DNA of 11,827 nucleotides from an uncultured Victivallales bacterium (GTDB taxonomy: Bacteria; Verrucomicrobiota; Lentisphaeria; Oligosphaerales; JAFGRS01), in NCBI GenBank assembly GCA_903834675.1, contig CAILKC010000674.1, positions 1 to 11,827 on the forward strand, written 5' to 3'. Under the pieces are notes generated by a model that saw nothing but the letters and a program-made list of their open reading frames with translations, made no database searches and was not told the DNA's origin. A program made the position numbers and the translations under genes. Every line of letters starts with the position of its first letter. The stretch's first letter is position 1. This document shows positions 4,530 to 11,653 of the stretch, piece by piece.

Positions 4530-6089
4530 TCAGTAGCGCACCACGTCCTTGAAACGGCGGTGGAACCAGCCGAACCAGTGTTCGGGGTAGGCCTCCACCC
4601 AGCGCGAGACGATCTGGTTGTGGGCGAGCAGGTGTTGGCTGATGGCGTCCTGGCGATCGCTGTCCTTGCCGGTTATCGGCGCAGGTTCCTCGACCTCAAT
4701 AAGGTACGAGCCATCCGGCTCGAGCCGGGCGTATCCCGCCACGATCCGGGCCTTGCAGAGGATGGCAATGCCGGCCACACTGCGCACGGTCAGAGCGGTC
4801 TTGCCGAGGAAGGGCACGGGGGTGCCCCGGCGGCCGGGGTATTGGTCGATGAGGTAGGCCACGTAGCCACCCTCCTGGACGAGGCGCAGGGTCTGCCGCA
4901 GTGCGTCTTTGGGAAGAACCAGCAGGACTCCACCGCGCTCCCGGCGACGGGTCAGCCAGCGGTCGACCCACGGATTGCGCAGCGGTTTGGCGACCACAGC
5001 CAGGCTGGGGACAAACTTCCTCAGCTCATATCCCAGGAGTTCCCAGTTGCCGAAATGAGCGCTGACCAAGAGTCTGCCGTCGGCGCTGGAACGCAGGCGA
5101 TCGAGCGCTCCGGGGGGGTGGCACTGGACCCGTGGGGGGCGGCGTTCGTCGAAAGCCAGGAAATCGGCAGCATAGCGACCCATGGTGCGGTAGATGCGCC
5201 GGACTAGCGCCTGGCGTTCGCCGGGGGCGCCCAGGCCAGTGTACTCCAGGTTTTTCTCCACAATCCCGCGCCGCAGGCGCAGATGGTAGCAGCAGAGGCC
5301 AGCCCAGGCGCCCACAGCCAGCAGCCAGCGGCGCGGCAATTGACGCAGGATGAAGCACCCCGCCAGCAACCCGGCGTAGTTCAGTGGGGCAACGAAGCGA
5401 AAGAAGCCGCGCAGCCGGTGTTTCCGGCGCAACCTGCCCGGTTGGGCTTCCAGGGTGCGTCGCCGCTCCCGGTAGATCAACTGCAGGTTGCGCACATAGA
5501 CCAAGACATTGGGCGCATTGGCCAACATGAACACGGGGTCAAGGCGGTAGCAGGCGTAGGCCAACAGCAGGGCAGAGCCGGCAATGCTGCAATACCAGAA
5601 CCCCAGCGGCATCACCGATTCGCCCTGGCGCTCGCTGGCCAGAATCTGCAGCGCAAAGCGCAGGCCGAAGACGAACTGGCCGATCAGCCCAACCAGCAGC
5701 CAGAGCGGCGGCACGGGCTCGGGGAGGAGCACGGCCATCACCGCCGCCAGGGCGGTCGTCATGACGATGCCGCCGACCAGGGCTGTTTCCAGCCAACGCG
5801 ACCGCGGCGTGGCGCCCGCCACCCTGCCGGCGAGCGCGGAGCGCCGCTGCAAGTGTAGATTGCGCAGCGCTACCACCAGGGAGACGACCTGAGCTGAGAC
5901 GAACACCGGGTCATTGCGCAAGGCGGCGTAGATCAACAGCAGGACGGACGCCACCAGGCTGATACCCCAAAAGGTCGCCGGCACGACGCTCTTGCCCGCC
6001 CGCTCGCTGGCGATCCACTGGACCAGGAAACGGAGTCCGAAGAGGGCCTGGGCTCCCAGTCCAAGACACAGCACGGCAGCGCTACTCAT
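4530..6089 (-). CDS. Fusion of two LAB_N membrane domains with an LpxL/HtrB-type acyltransferase
   Basis: A 519-residue protein with three parts. Residues about 5-80 and 130-207 are two tandem LAB_N (lipid A disaccharide synthase N-terminal) domains. They share G-L-R-F-x-x-Q, A-S-E-R-x-G-x-S-V-x-P and F-W, then a hydrophobic segment and R-N-L. Residues about 222-519 form a lysophospholipid acyltransferase of the LpxL/LpxM type with the H-x4-E catalytic motif at H345-E350 (SAHFGNWELLGYE) and a C-terminal P-E-H-W-F-G-W-F-H-R-R-F block. It should act at the inner membrane, adding an acyl chain to lipid A or a related glycolipid. ATG at 6089 is chosen because the domain begins there and it overlaps the glycosyltransferase stop as ATGA, implying translational coupling. 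LAB_N is usually a single stand-alone unit or attached to LpxB, so the doubled fusion is unusual. Confidence 0.88.
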   Translation of the reverse strand: MSSAAVLCLGLGAQALFGLRFLVQWIASERAGKSVVPATFWGISLVASVLLLIYAALRNDPVFVSAQVVSLVVALRNLHLQRRSALAGRVAGATPRSRWLETALVGGIVMTTALAAVMAVLLPEPVPPLWLLVGLIGQFVFGLRFALQILASERQGESVMPLGFWYCSIAGSALLLAYACYRLDPVFMLANAPNVLVYVRNLQLIYRERRRTLEAQPGRLRRKHRLRGFFRFVAPLNYAGLLAGCFILRQLPRRWLLAVGAWAGLCCYHLRLRRGIVEKNLEYTGLGAPGERQALVRRIYRTMGRYAADFLAFDERRPPRVQCHPPGALDRLRSSADGRLLVSAHFGNWELLGYELRKFVPSLAVVAKPLRNPWVDRWLTRRRERGGVLLVLPKDALRQTLRLVQEGGYVAYLIDQYPGRRGTPVPFLGKTALTVRSVAGIAILCKARIVAGYARLEPDGSYLIEVEEPAPITGKDSDRQDAISQHLLAHNQIVSRWVEAYPEHWFGWFHRRFKDVVRY

Positions 6090-6820
6090 CCCGGTAGTTC
6101 CCGCTTGATCCGCGGTACGGCCACGCGGCGCTGCATCCAGCACACGGCCAAGGTGTCCACAATCCCCACCCACAGGCGGTTGTTGATGCCGTACTTGGTG
6201 CGACCCGTCTCGCGGGGACGGTGCGATACCGGCATCTCCGTGATCCTGAAGCCATGCAGACGGAACAGGGTGGGCAGGAAGCGATGCATGCCCTTGAACA
6301 CGGGCAGGTAGTCGGCGCACTCGCGGCGGAAGACGCGGATGGCGCAGCCGACGTCGGTCACCTGTTCGCCGGTGAGCCCATTGCGGAAGCCGTTGGCCAG
6401 CCGTGAGCAGGCCCGGCGCACCCACGTATCCCGGCGTTTGGCGCGGATGCCATTGACCACATCCACGTCGCCGACGCGCAGCCGCTTGAGCATGGCAATG
6501 AGGTCGGCAGGGTGGTTCTGCCCGTCGCCATCGAGGGTGGCGATCACGGCGCCGCGGGCCGCCCGGAACCCGGCCATCAGGGCGGCAGACTGGCCGCTGT
6601 TACGTTGCAGTTCAAGCAGGCGGTGGGGACTTCCCGGCACACGTTCGGCCAGCACCGCCGCGGTCCGGTCGGTGGAGCCATCGTCCACCCAGATGCATTC
6701 CCAGGCGCCACCGAGCGGCGCCAGCGCCTGATCAACTTCGGCGGCCAGCGCGGCAACGGCGCCTTCTTCATTGTAGACCGGCACCACCACACTTAATTCG
6801 ATGGAGCAGGAAGTGCTCAT
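6086..6820 (-). CDS. Family 2 glycosyltransferase, dolichyl/undecaprenyl-phosphate sugar synthase type
   Basis: The 244-residue product has a GT-A fold. VPVYNEE (13-19) and D-D-G-S (46-49) bind the nucleotide sugar, DGDGQNHP (97-104) is the metal-binding region, G-C-A-I-R-V-F-R-R (158-166) follows, and R-E-T-G-R-T-K-Y-G (203-211) is typical of DPM1/ArnC-like enzymes that load a sugar on polyprenyl phosphate. No C-terminal membrane segments are present, so it is soluble or peripheral, unlike ArnC, which has two. The sugar donor cannot be read from sequence. AGGAG (complement of 6833-6837) supports ATG at 6820. It is the first gene of a tightly coupled pair with the LAB_N-acyltransferase. Confidence 0.93.
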   Translation of the reverse strand: MSTSCSIELSVVVPVYNEEGAVAALAAEVDQALAPLGGAWECIWVDDGSTDRTAAVLAERVPGSPHRLLELQRNSGQSAALMAGFRAARGAVIATLDGDGQNHPADLIAMLKRLRVGDVDVVNGIRAKRRDTWVRRACSRLANGFRNGLTGEQVTDVGCAIRVFRRECADYLPVFKGMHRFLPTLFRLHGFRITEMPVSHRPRETGRTKYGINNRLWVGIVDTLAVCWMQRRVAVPRIKRELPG

Positions 6821-6839
6821 CTCGCAGGAATCTCCTAAG

Positions 6840-6854
6840 GCGGGCGGCGCCCGC
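6840..6854 (-). promoter_or_regulatory. GC-rich hairpin immediately upstream of the glycosyltransferase ribosome binding site
   Basis: GCGGGC (6840-6845) and GCCCGC (6849-6854) form a perfect six-base stem with a GGC loop. The stem begins two bases upstream of the ribosome binding site. In the transcript it could modulate access to the site or halt read-through from the ArnT-like gene. It has no T-run, so a simple intrinsic terminator is unlikely. Confidence 0.4.
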
Positions 6855-6905
6855 TAACCAAGGACGAATGACGAAACACCCAATGACCAAGCAAACCCGT
6901 ACTGC

Positions 6906-6937
6906 GATGCCGGGCCTGCGTCCGCGGGCCCGGCATC
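6906..6937. repeat. Perfect 11-base inverted repeat (strong stem-loop)
   Basis: GATGCCGGGCC (6906-6916) and GGCCCGGCATC (6927-6937) are perfect inverted halves around a ten-base loop. The site lies between the ArnT-like gene and the glycosyltransferase. No T-run follows on either strand. It may be a transcript-processing or termination element, or part of the dispersed repeat complex beside it. Confidence 0.7.
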
Positions 6938-6965
6938 CTGTAGCCGCAACACGCCAGACCCGGTG

Positions 6966-7335
6966 GTCATTAGTCATTGGTCATTAGCCTGGATTATTCA
7001 CCACCAAGAACACAAAGATCACCAAGATAATGCAGGGCAAATGGTTGCACGATTCTCACCGTTTTACCTCTTCTTTAGCACCCTTCGATTCTACTACACT
7101 CGACTCTTTCACCACAGAGGACACAGAGGTCACAGAGGGTGACAATAGAGGATGGGCGATATGCACATAACCTACTCTTCTCCAGTGTGTTATTCTCTGT
7201 GCTCTCGGTGCTCTCTGTGGTTGATAGAATTGAGAATCGAAAGGCCCTGACCTCTTCTTTGTGTTCTTGGTGCTCTTGGTGGTTGAAATGGCCATTCATG
7301 AATAAGGCAGGTTAGTCATTGGTCATTGGTCATTG
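6966..7335. repeat. Nested 9-base-periodic inverted repeat complex bordered by GTCATT(G/A) tracts
   Basis: This holds most of the 510-base gene-free stretch between the two glycosyltransferase genes. Outer pair: CACCAAGAA-type nonamers (7001-7028) and their inverted counterpart with CTTGGTG units (7257-7286). Inner pair: CACAGAGGN three times (7113-7139) and the inverted CTCTGTG/CTCGGTG units (7195-7222). A further perfect nine-base pair, CGATTCTCA (7050-7058) and TGAGAATCG (7231-7239), lies between. The whole is bordered by GTCATTA/G three times on the left (6966-6986) and GTCATTG three times on the right (7315-7335), in direct orientation. Short frames across it translate only the repeats. 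It resembles intergenic repeats seen in several PVC-group genomes and may be a non-autonomous element. I see no gene or terminator in it. Confidence 0.75.
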
Positions 7336-8769
7336 CGCCGGCTTCTTTACCCACGCTGGCAGCCAGCGACCAGCGAAGATCTTCAGTTGTCGCTGGCGCG
7401 CTCGATACTGTTCGTATTCAGGAGACGAGTGGCGGTGGCTGAGATCGACGTGCCGCGGCGCCCAGCGCGCATAGGCTGGCGTGGCGGCGATGAGGACGAC
7501 CAGGGCGATTCCATGCAGGGCCAGGGTCAGGCGGCCGCGCTGGATCAGCCAGGCACAGGCCAGCAAACCGAGCAGAAGCAGCGCCGGCGCCAGGATGGAG
7601 ACGGTCACGCTTTCCCCGATCCGTACCCAGAGCCAGATGGGCATGACGCAGAGCGTGACCGTGCCCATGGCGATGGCCACGGCGAAAAGCCAGCGCCGCC
7701 AGCGTGCCGTGGCCGCCGCGGTGCCGCTCTCGAGGGCGAGGATGCCGGGCGCTACCAGCAGGCTGAAGGCAGGGATGAGCGGCACCAGGTAGCGTTCCGC
7801 CTTGGCCGGCACCAGGCTCAAGAACAGCGCATTCCCCAGCAGCCAAGCCAGCGCCAAGCGCTGCTGGCTGGCCCACTCGCGCCAGCCAACACGCGGTCGC
7901 CGGAGCGCGGGCCAGAGGATCACGACCCAGGGAAGCAGCGCAAAGGGCAGGGCGTATAGATAGTAGTAGAAGGGCTCGCGGTGAAAGGCCATCTCCACGC
8001 CGGAGCGCTTGACCCCGAAGTTGACCGTGACGACATCGACCAGCACCGCCCGCGCCGCCGGCACCCAGGCCAGCAGGTAGGCGTACCAGGCCAGTGACCC
8101 CAGGAGAACGACCGGCAGGGCTCGCAGCAGCGGCCGCAGGGCGCGGCGCGGCTCCGGTCGGCACAGACGATCGACCAGCATGGGAACCAGTGGCACCACC
8201 CAGCCCATGAAACCCTTGGTCAGGAAGCCGCCGATCAGGCCGGTCACGATCAGGGCGTAGCCCGTCCGGATCCTGCCCTTCCACAGTCCCGTGTAACCGC
8301 AGAGTGTCAGGCAGACAAAGAAGGTGAGCAGGGTGTCGAAGGTCCCCCGGTGGCCATGGCTGAGCAGGGTCAGGTTGCCAAGCGTCAGCAACGCTGCCCA
8401 CCAGGCGACACGAGCATCGGCGAGCCGCAACCCCAGCACGTAGGTCAGCAGCACCACGCCCACCGCGGCGAGAGCCGACACCAGGCGCACGGAAGCCAGC
8501 CCGGCCTCACCGCGGCACACCGATACGGCATAGGAGAGCCAATGAAACAGCGGCGGTTTGGTCAGATGCGGTTCGCCTTCCAGCCGCGGCACCAATACCT
8601 CGCCGGTGGCGTACATGCCGCGGGAGATGTCGACGCAACGGAGCTCGGCATTGACGACCGGCGGGCCAACGTTATAGCCAGCCAAGTAGACCACGCCGGC
8701 CAAGACCGCAAGCCAGAGCCACGCCTGGCGCCCCGGCTCAGCGGGTCTCGCGGCGTTCACATCCGTCAT
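7330..8769 (-). CDS. ArnT-like membrane glycosyltransferase (GT83/PMT superfamily)
   Basis: A 479-residue polytopic protein with roughly 11-13 membrane segments. The first periplasmic loop has N-A-E-L-R-C-V-D-I-S-R-G-M (40-52) and GEPHLTKPPLFHWLSY (65-80), matching the E-x-R and G-x-P-x-x-x-K-P-P-L motifs of ArnT-type lipid A glycosyltransferases. HRGTFDTLLTFF (140-151), LTKGFMGWVVPLVP (183-196) and PAKAERYLVPLIP (301-313) are other family blocks. Such enzymes use polyprenyl-phosphate sugars and work on the outer face of the inner membrane. ATG at 8769 is chosen because GGGAG (complement of 8777-8781) sits seven bases upstream; GTG at 8787 would place that site inside the gene. The stop codon TGA is supplied by the GTCATTG repeat. 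Acceptor and sugar are unknown, though the acyltransferase and glycosyltransferase nearby point to a glycolipid. Confidence 0.86.
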   Translation of the reverse strand: MTDVNAARPAEPGRQAWLWLAVLAGVVYLAGYNVGPPVVNAELRCVDISRGMYATGEVLVPRLEGEPHLTKPPLFHWLSYAVSVCRGEAGLASVRLVSALAAVGVVLLTYVLGLRLADARVAWWAALLTLGNLTLLSHGHRGTFDTLLTFFVCLTLCGYTGLWKGRIRTGYALIVTGLIGGFLTKGFMGWVVPLVPMLVDRLCRPEPRRALRPLLRALPVVLLGSLAWYAYLLAWVPAARAVLVDVVTVNFGVKRSGVEMAFHREPFYYYLYALPFALLPWVVILWPALRRPRVGWREWASQQRLALAWLLGNALFLSLVPAKAERYLVPLIPAFSLLVAPGILALESGTAAATARWRRWLFAVAIAMGTVTLCVMPIWLWVRIGESVTVSILAPALLLLGLLACAWLIQRGRLTLALHGIALVVLIAATPAYARWAPRHVDLSHRHSSPEYEQYRARQRQLKIFAGRWLPAWVKKPAQ

Positions 8770-8821
8770 GCGCTGACTCCCGTCCACAATGCGTCGCAGG
8801 CGTCGCCCGCGTAGGTCCGCA

Positions 8822-8849
8822 CTGACACCAGATCATAGCGCGCTAAAAT
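8822..8849 (+). promoter_or_regulatory. Candidate sigma-70-type promoter for the ceramidase-like operon
   Basis: CTGACA (8822-8827) and TAAAAT (8844-8849) each match the consensus at five of six positions, with a 16-base spacer, in the divergent region between the two operons. A second, weaker possibility is TTGAGT (8864-8869) with TAAATT (8887-8892) and a 17-base spacer. Promoter consensus in this lineage is unknown, so both are tentative. Confidence 0.42.
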
Positions 8850-8938
8850 AAGGCCATGGGCGGTTGAGTGCATCCCAAGCGCAGATTAAATTCCGTTCAC
8901 GAGGGTCGGGGGGCGGGGCCAGAGCAGGAGCGCGGCAG

Positions 8939-10243
8939 ATGACAGGTTTCGTGGCGGGTACAGCCCGCGCCGACATCACTCCACCGGTCGGGGTTGATCT
9001 GTGTGGCTATGGGGCTCGGCCTGGGGCCAGCACGGGAGTCCGGGACCCGCTCCTGGCCGAGGCGCTGTATCTCGCCGACGGGCGCTGTAAACTGCTCATC
9101 CTGACCTGCGATCTGATCGGCTTCCACCACGATCAGGTCGCCGCGCTGCGGCGCGGCATCGAGGCCCGCACTGGCGTACCGGCAGCCCATATCCTGGTCG
9201 GCTGTAGCCATACCCACGCCGGGCCGGCGACGCCGTGCCTGAAGTACCTCGGCAATCCCGATCCGGCCTACCTCGAGGGGCTGCTCAGAACCGTGATGGC
9301 GACGGCCACCGTGGCCCGCGAGCGGGCCCAACCGGCGCAGGCCGGCTGGGCTCGGACGGAGCTGCGGGTAGGGATGAATCGCCGCCAGCGTTGTGCCGGG
9401 GGCATGGCGATCGGCGTCAATGAAGAGGGGAGCACGGCGCCGTACGTCGACGTGCTGGTGGTGAATGCTCTGGACGGCGGCCCGTTGGCGCGGCTCTTTT
9501 CGCATGCGGCCCACGCCGTCGCCCTGGGCGGCGACAACACGCTGATCTCGGCCGATTGGCCCGGCGCGGCCCGGCGTGGCATCGAGGCGGCCGCCGGCGG
9601 TGGCGCCGCGCTGTTTCTGCAGGGGTGTTGTGGCAACCTCAACTGCCGTGAGCGCGGCGACGAGGGCGTCGAGAGTCAGGGTCGCGCGGCGGCGGCGGCG
9701 GTCTTGGCGGCGGTCGCTAAGGCGGGGTTGTCCGAGCGCGTTACCCTGGGCGCCGCGCTGACGCCGCTGGACCTGCCCCTGGCCCCGCCCCCGCCAGCCG
9801 CGGAGGCCAGAGCGCTGGTTGCCGCGGCGCGCGCGAAACTGGCCGAGCTTCCGGCGACCGCCAACCGCGGCGTGCGCTGGATGGCGGAAGGCGCGGTCGA
9901 GTGGTCGCTGGACCTGCTGCGGCTGGCCGAGGAAGGCCCCCGCGCGCGGACGGTGCCGTTTGCCGTGCAGGCGCTGCGGGTGGGTGCTGGCGCCATTGTC
10001 GGGCTGCCCGGAGAGGTATTTGTCGAGTATGCTCTGAACCTCGACCGCGCCAGCCTGTTCCAGCCAACTCTCGTCGCGGGCTATGCCAACGGTAACGTGG
10101 GCTACATTCCGACCGCGGCGGCCTACCCGGAGGGCGGCTACGAGGTCACCGACGCGATCCGCTACTACGGCGTCACTATGCCGCTGCCCGAGTCCGAGGC
10201 ACTGATCCTGGCAGCGGCGCGGACGGCCCTGTCGGGCGTGTGA
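8939..10243 (+). CDS. Neutral/alkaline ceramidase-like metalloenzyme (N-terminal domain only)
   Basis: The 434-residue product starts F-V-A-G-T-A-R-A-D-I-T-P-P-V-G, the usual opening of neutral ceramidase-type N-terminal domains. Candidate zinc ligands are H91/H93 (C-S-H-T-H-A-G-P), H189/H192 (F-S-H-A-A-H-A-V, followed by S-A-D-W-P-G), E359 (G-L-P-G-E-V-F) and Y389 (G-N-V-G-Y-I-P-T). FLQGCCGNLNCR (226-237) replaces the common F-L-Q-G-x-x-G-D-x-N-P. Secreted ceramidases of 650-700 residues have a signal peptide and a C-terminal domain. This one lacks both, so it is probably cytoplasmic and its substrate may not be ceramide. ATG at 8939 has AGGAG at 8926-8930; an upstream start at 8864 would overlap a candidate promoter and add a glycine/arginine-rich stretch with no family match. 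The next gene follows by 26 bases. Confidence 0.82.
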   Translation: MTGFVAGTARADITPPVGVDLCGYGARPGASTGVRDPLLAEALYLADGRCKLLILTCDLIGFHHDQVAALRRGIEARTGVPAAHILVGCSHTHAGPATPCLKYLGNPDPAYLEGLLRTVMATATVARERAQPAQAGWARTELRVGMNRRQRCAGGMAIGVNEEGSTAPYVDVLVVNALDGGPLARLFSHAAHAVALGGDNTLISADWPGAARRGIEAAAGGGAALFLQGCCGNLNCRERGDEGVESQGRAAAAAVLAAVAKAGLSERVTLGAALTPLDLPLAPPPPAAEARALVAAARAKLAELPATANRGVRWMAEGAVEWSLDLLRLAEEGPRARTVPFAVQALRVGAGAIVGLPGEVFVEYALNLDRASLFQPTLVAGYANGNVGYIPTAAAYPEGGYEVTDAIRYYGVTMPLPESEALILAAARTALSGV

Positions 10244-10269
10244 TGGAGCTGTAGTGGAGGGTAAGGACC

Positions 10270-11388
10270 GTGAACAGCGCGACTCTGGTGGCGGCTTTGC
10301 CGCGGCGTGTCCTGGGCTTTATCGCGGCGCAACGCTTGCCGGACCGCGGTCCGGGCGCCTACCGCTATGCGGCGGCGATGTCCACGCCGACGCTCTACTC
10401 GTCGACCTACGCGGCGATGGCTCGGGCCCTGCTGGGCGACCTGGCAGGGATGTCGTCGGCGGAGCGTCAGGACTGGGTCGACAGCCTCAATCGGCATCAG
10501 GACGAGGACGGACTCTACCGCGACCCGGTGATCTTCGATCAGGGCTGGTATGCGGCCGATCCGCTCTGGTGTGGCCGGGCGCATCTGACCTGCCATGTGA
10601 TCGGCGCTCTGGCCTGTCTCGGCGGGACGGCGGCGCGTCCCTGCGGTTGGCTGGAGCCCTGGCGCGACCCGGACCGTCTGCGACAGTGGCTGGAGACGCG
10701 GGACTGGGGCGAGCGGGTAGGCTGGACCGGCAACGAGGTGATGAACATCGGGACCCTGCTGCAATATGCCCGCGACGTCCACGGTGACGCCCAGGCTGGG
10801 CGCTGCGTCGAAGCCCTGCTCGAGTGGCTCGAGACGCACCACCTCAACCCGGCCAGTGGCGTCTGGGGCAATCTTGACCTGGCCGAGCCGAAGTGGCGCA
10901 GCCATGCGGTGCAGGCAGCCTACCACTGGTGGCCGCTTTTCTTCTACGATGGCCGGCCCATTCCGCATCTGGAGCGGGCCATCGACACCGTCCTGGCGAC
11001 GCAGAATCCTGCCGGCGGTTTCGGCTGGGGGGTCCACAACCCGAGCGCGCCACTGACCTCCAGCGCCTGCGAAGACATCGACTCCATCGACCCGCTCTGC
11101 CGGATGCTGCCCTGCACCGACTACCGCCGCGCCGACATCGTGTCCGCCCTGGAGCGTGCGACGGACTGGGTGCTCAGTAACCAGATGCCGGACGGCGGCT
11201 TCGTGTTCCTGCGTGACCGGCCCTTCGAGTATGGGCATCCGCAGCTTCGCGGTGCGGCGGACGTCGGCGCCATGTTCCCGACCTGGTTCCGCCTGCTATC
11301 GCTGGCTCTGATCGGCCGGGCGCTTCCCGCCGGGCCGCTGGGCCGCCTGCCGTGGAGCCTCGGGCGTTGCCCCGGATACCAGTTCTAG
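10270..11388 (+). CDS. Alpha/alpha-toroid protein of prenyltransferase/terpene-cyclase-like fold, substrate unknown
   Basis: A 372-residue protein from GTG at 10270, preceded by GGAGG and AAGGA. It has repeated toroid-type turns: N-R-H-Q-D-E-D-G-L-Y (74-83), N-P-A-S-G-V-W-G (193-200), TQNPAGGFGWG (234-244) and SNQMPDGGFVF (303-313), each followed by a helix. The Q-x-x-x-G-G-F pattern is that of the squalene-hopene cyclase and protein-prenyltransferase beta-subunit superfamily. The region S-A-C-E-D-I-D-S-I-D-P-L (255-266) is acidic but is not the D-x-D-D-T-A motif of class II cyclases, so cyclase activity is not implied. There is no signal peptide. It sits in an operon with the ceramidase-like gene, so the two may act on the same compound. 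I do not recognise a named family. Confidence 0.72.
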   Translation: MNSATLVAALPRRVLGFIAAQRLPDRGPGAYRYAAAMSTPTLYSSTYAAMARALLGDLAGMSSAERQDWVDSLNRHQDEDGLYRDPVIFDQGWYAADPLWCGRAHLTCHVIGALACLGGTAARPCGWLEPWRDPDRLRQWLETRDWGERVGWTGNEVMNIGTLLQYARDVHGDAQAGRCVEALLEWLETHHLNPASGVWGNLDLAEPKWRSHAVQAAYHWWPLFFYDGRPIPHLERAIDTVLATQNPAGGFGWGVHNPSAPLTSSACEDIDSIDPLCRMLPCTDYRRADIVSALERATDWVLSNQMPDGGFVFLRDRPFEYGHPQLRGAADVGAMFPTWFRLLSLALIGRALPAGPLGRLPWSLGRCPGYQF

Positions 11389-11394
11389 TGTGTT

Positions 11395-11604
11395 GTCCGG
11401 CAGTAACTACTCAGGTTACAACTCAGGTGCATTTCCCTGCCCCAACGGGGTTGTGGCCCAGAGCCCAGGGTTGCGGCCATGGTGCCGCTACCCTGGGTCA
11501 AATGTGGTAAGGGCCTCCTACCCCAACAGGGTTGCGTCCTGGCACCCTGACCCAACCCCGTTGGGGCAGGATACGCAGTTGCACCTGAGTCGTCACGTCC
11601 GGCA
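11395..11604. repeat. Element with terminal inverted repeats, possibly flanked by an 8-base direct repeat
   Basis: The left end ACTCAGGTGCA (11421-11431) plus CTGCCCCAACGGGGTTG (11437-11453) is mirrored perfectly on the right by CAACCCCGTTGGGGCAG (11553-11569) and TGCACCTGAGT (11580-11590). The interior holds another inverted pair, CCCAGGGT (11464-11471) and ACCCTGGG (11490-11497), and a degenerate extra copy of the CCCCAACAGGGTTG motif (11521-11534). GTCCGGCA occurs in direct orientation on both sides (11395-11402 and 11597-11604), though at unequal distance from the ends. No protein is encoded. A miniature non-autonomous transposable element or an intergenic palindromic repeat family is likely. 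It begins seven bases after the toroid gene and could also end its transcript. Confidence 0.7.
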
Positions 11605-11634
11605 AATCCCTGGTTCTAGGTTCCGTGTCCCGCA

Positions 11635-11653
11635 GAGGCTGCCCCGCAGCCTC
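11635..11653. repeat. Perfect 8-base hairpin in the gene-free right end
   Basis: GAGGCTGC (11635-11642) and GCAGCCTC (11646-11653) pair perfectly around a CCC loop. Apart from this hairpin and the repeat element before it, I see no coding potential from 11389 to the window end. There is no T-run directly after the hairpin; GGGGTTTTTG about 60 bases later (near 11714-11723) is not associated with a stem. Confidence 0.5.

Noticed and set aside
4374..5207. 277-codon plus-strand frame over mazG and the acyltransferase
   Set aside because: Antisense to two strongly supported genes and spanning their junction.
6090..6425. N-terminal extension of the LAB_N-acyltransferase frame up to 6425
   Set aside because: This stretch is an arginine/proline-rich shadow of the glycosyltransferase gene in another frame; the domain starts at the ATG overlapping the glycosyltransferase stop.
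6906..6937. Intrinsic terminator of the ArnT-like gene
   Set aside because: The stem is strong but lies about 400 bases downstream of the gene and lacks a T-run on either strand.
7001..7286. CRISPR-like array
   Set aside because: The repeat unit is nine bases, contiguous without spacers, and arranged as inverted pairs; no cas genes are present.
7056..7299. Short minus-strand frames in the repeat region
   Set aside because: Their products only translate the nonamer repeats (H-Q-E-H-Q-E-H type), so they are not genes.
7330..8787. GTG start at 8787 for the ArnT-like gene
   Set aside because: The only good ribosome binding site lies downstream of this GTG and directly before ATG 8769.
8864..8938. 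Upstream start for the ceramidase-like protein
   Set aside because: The extra 25 residues are low-complexity, overlap a candidate promoter, and the internal ATG has a good ribosome binding site.
10165..11238. 357-codon minus-strand frame opposite the toroid gene
   Set aside because: The plus-strand frame shows repeated G-G-F toroid turns and operon spacing; the antisense frame has no recognisable motif and is typical of high-GC shadow frames.
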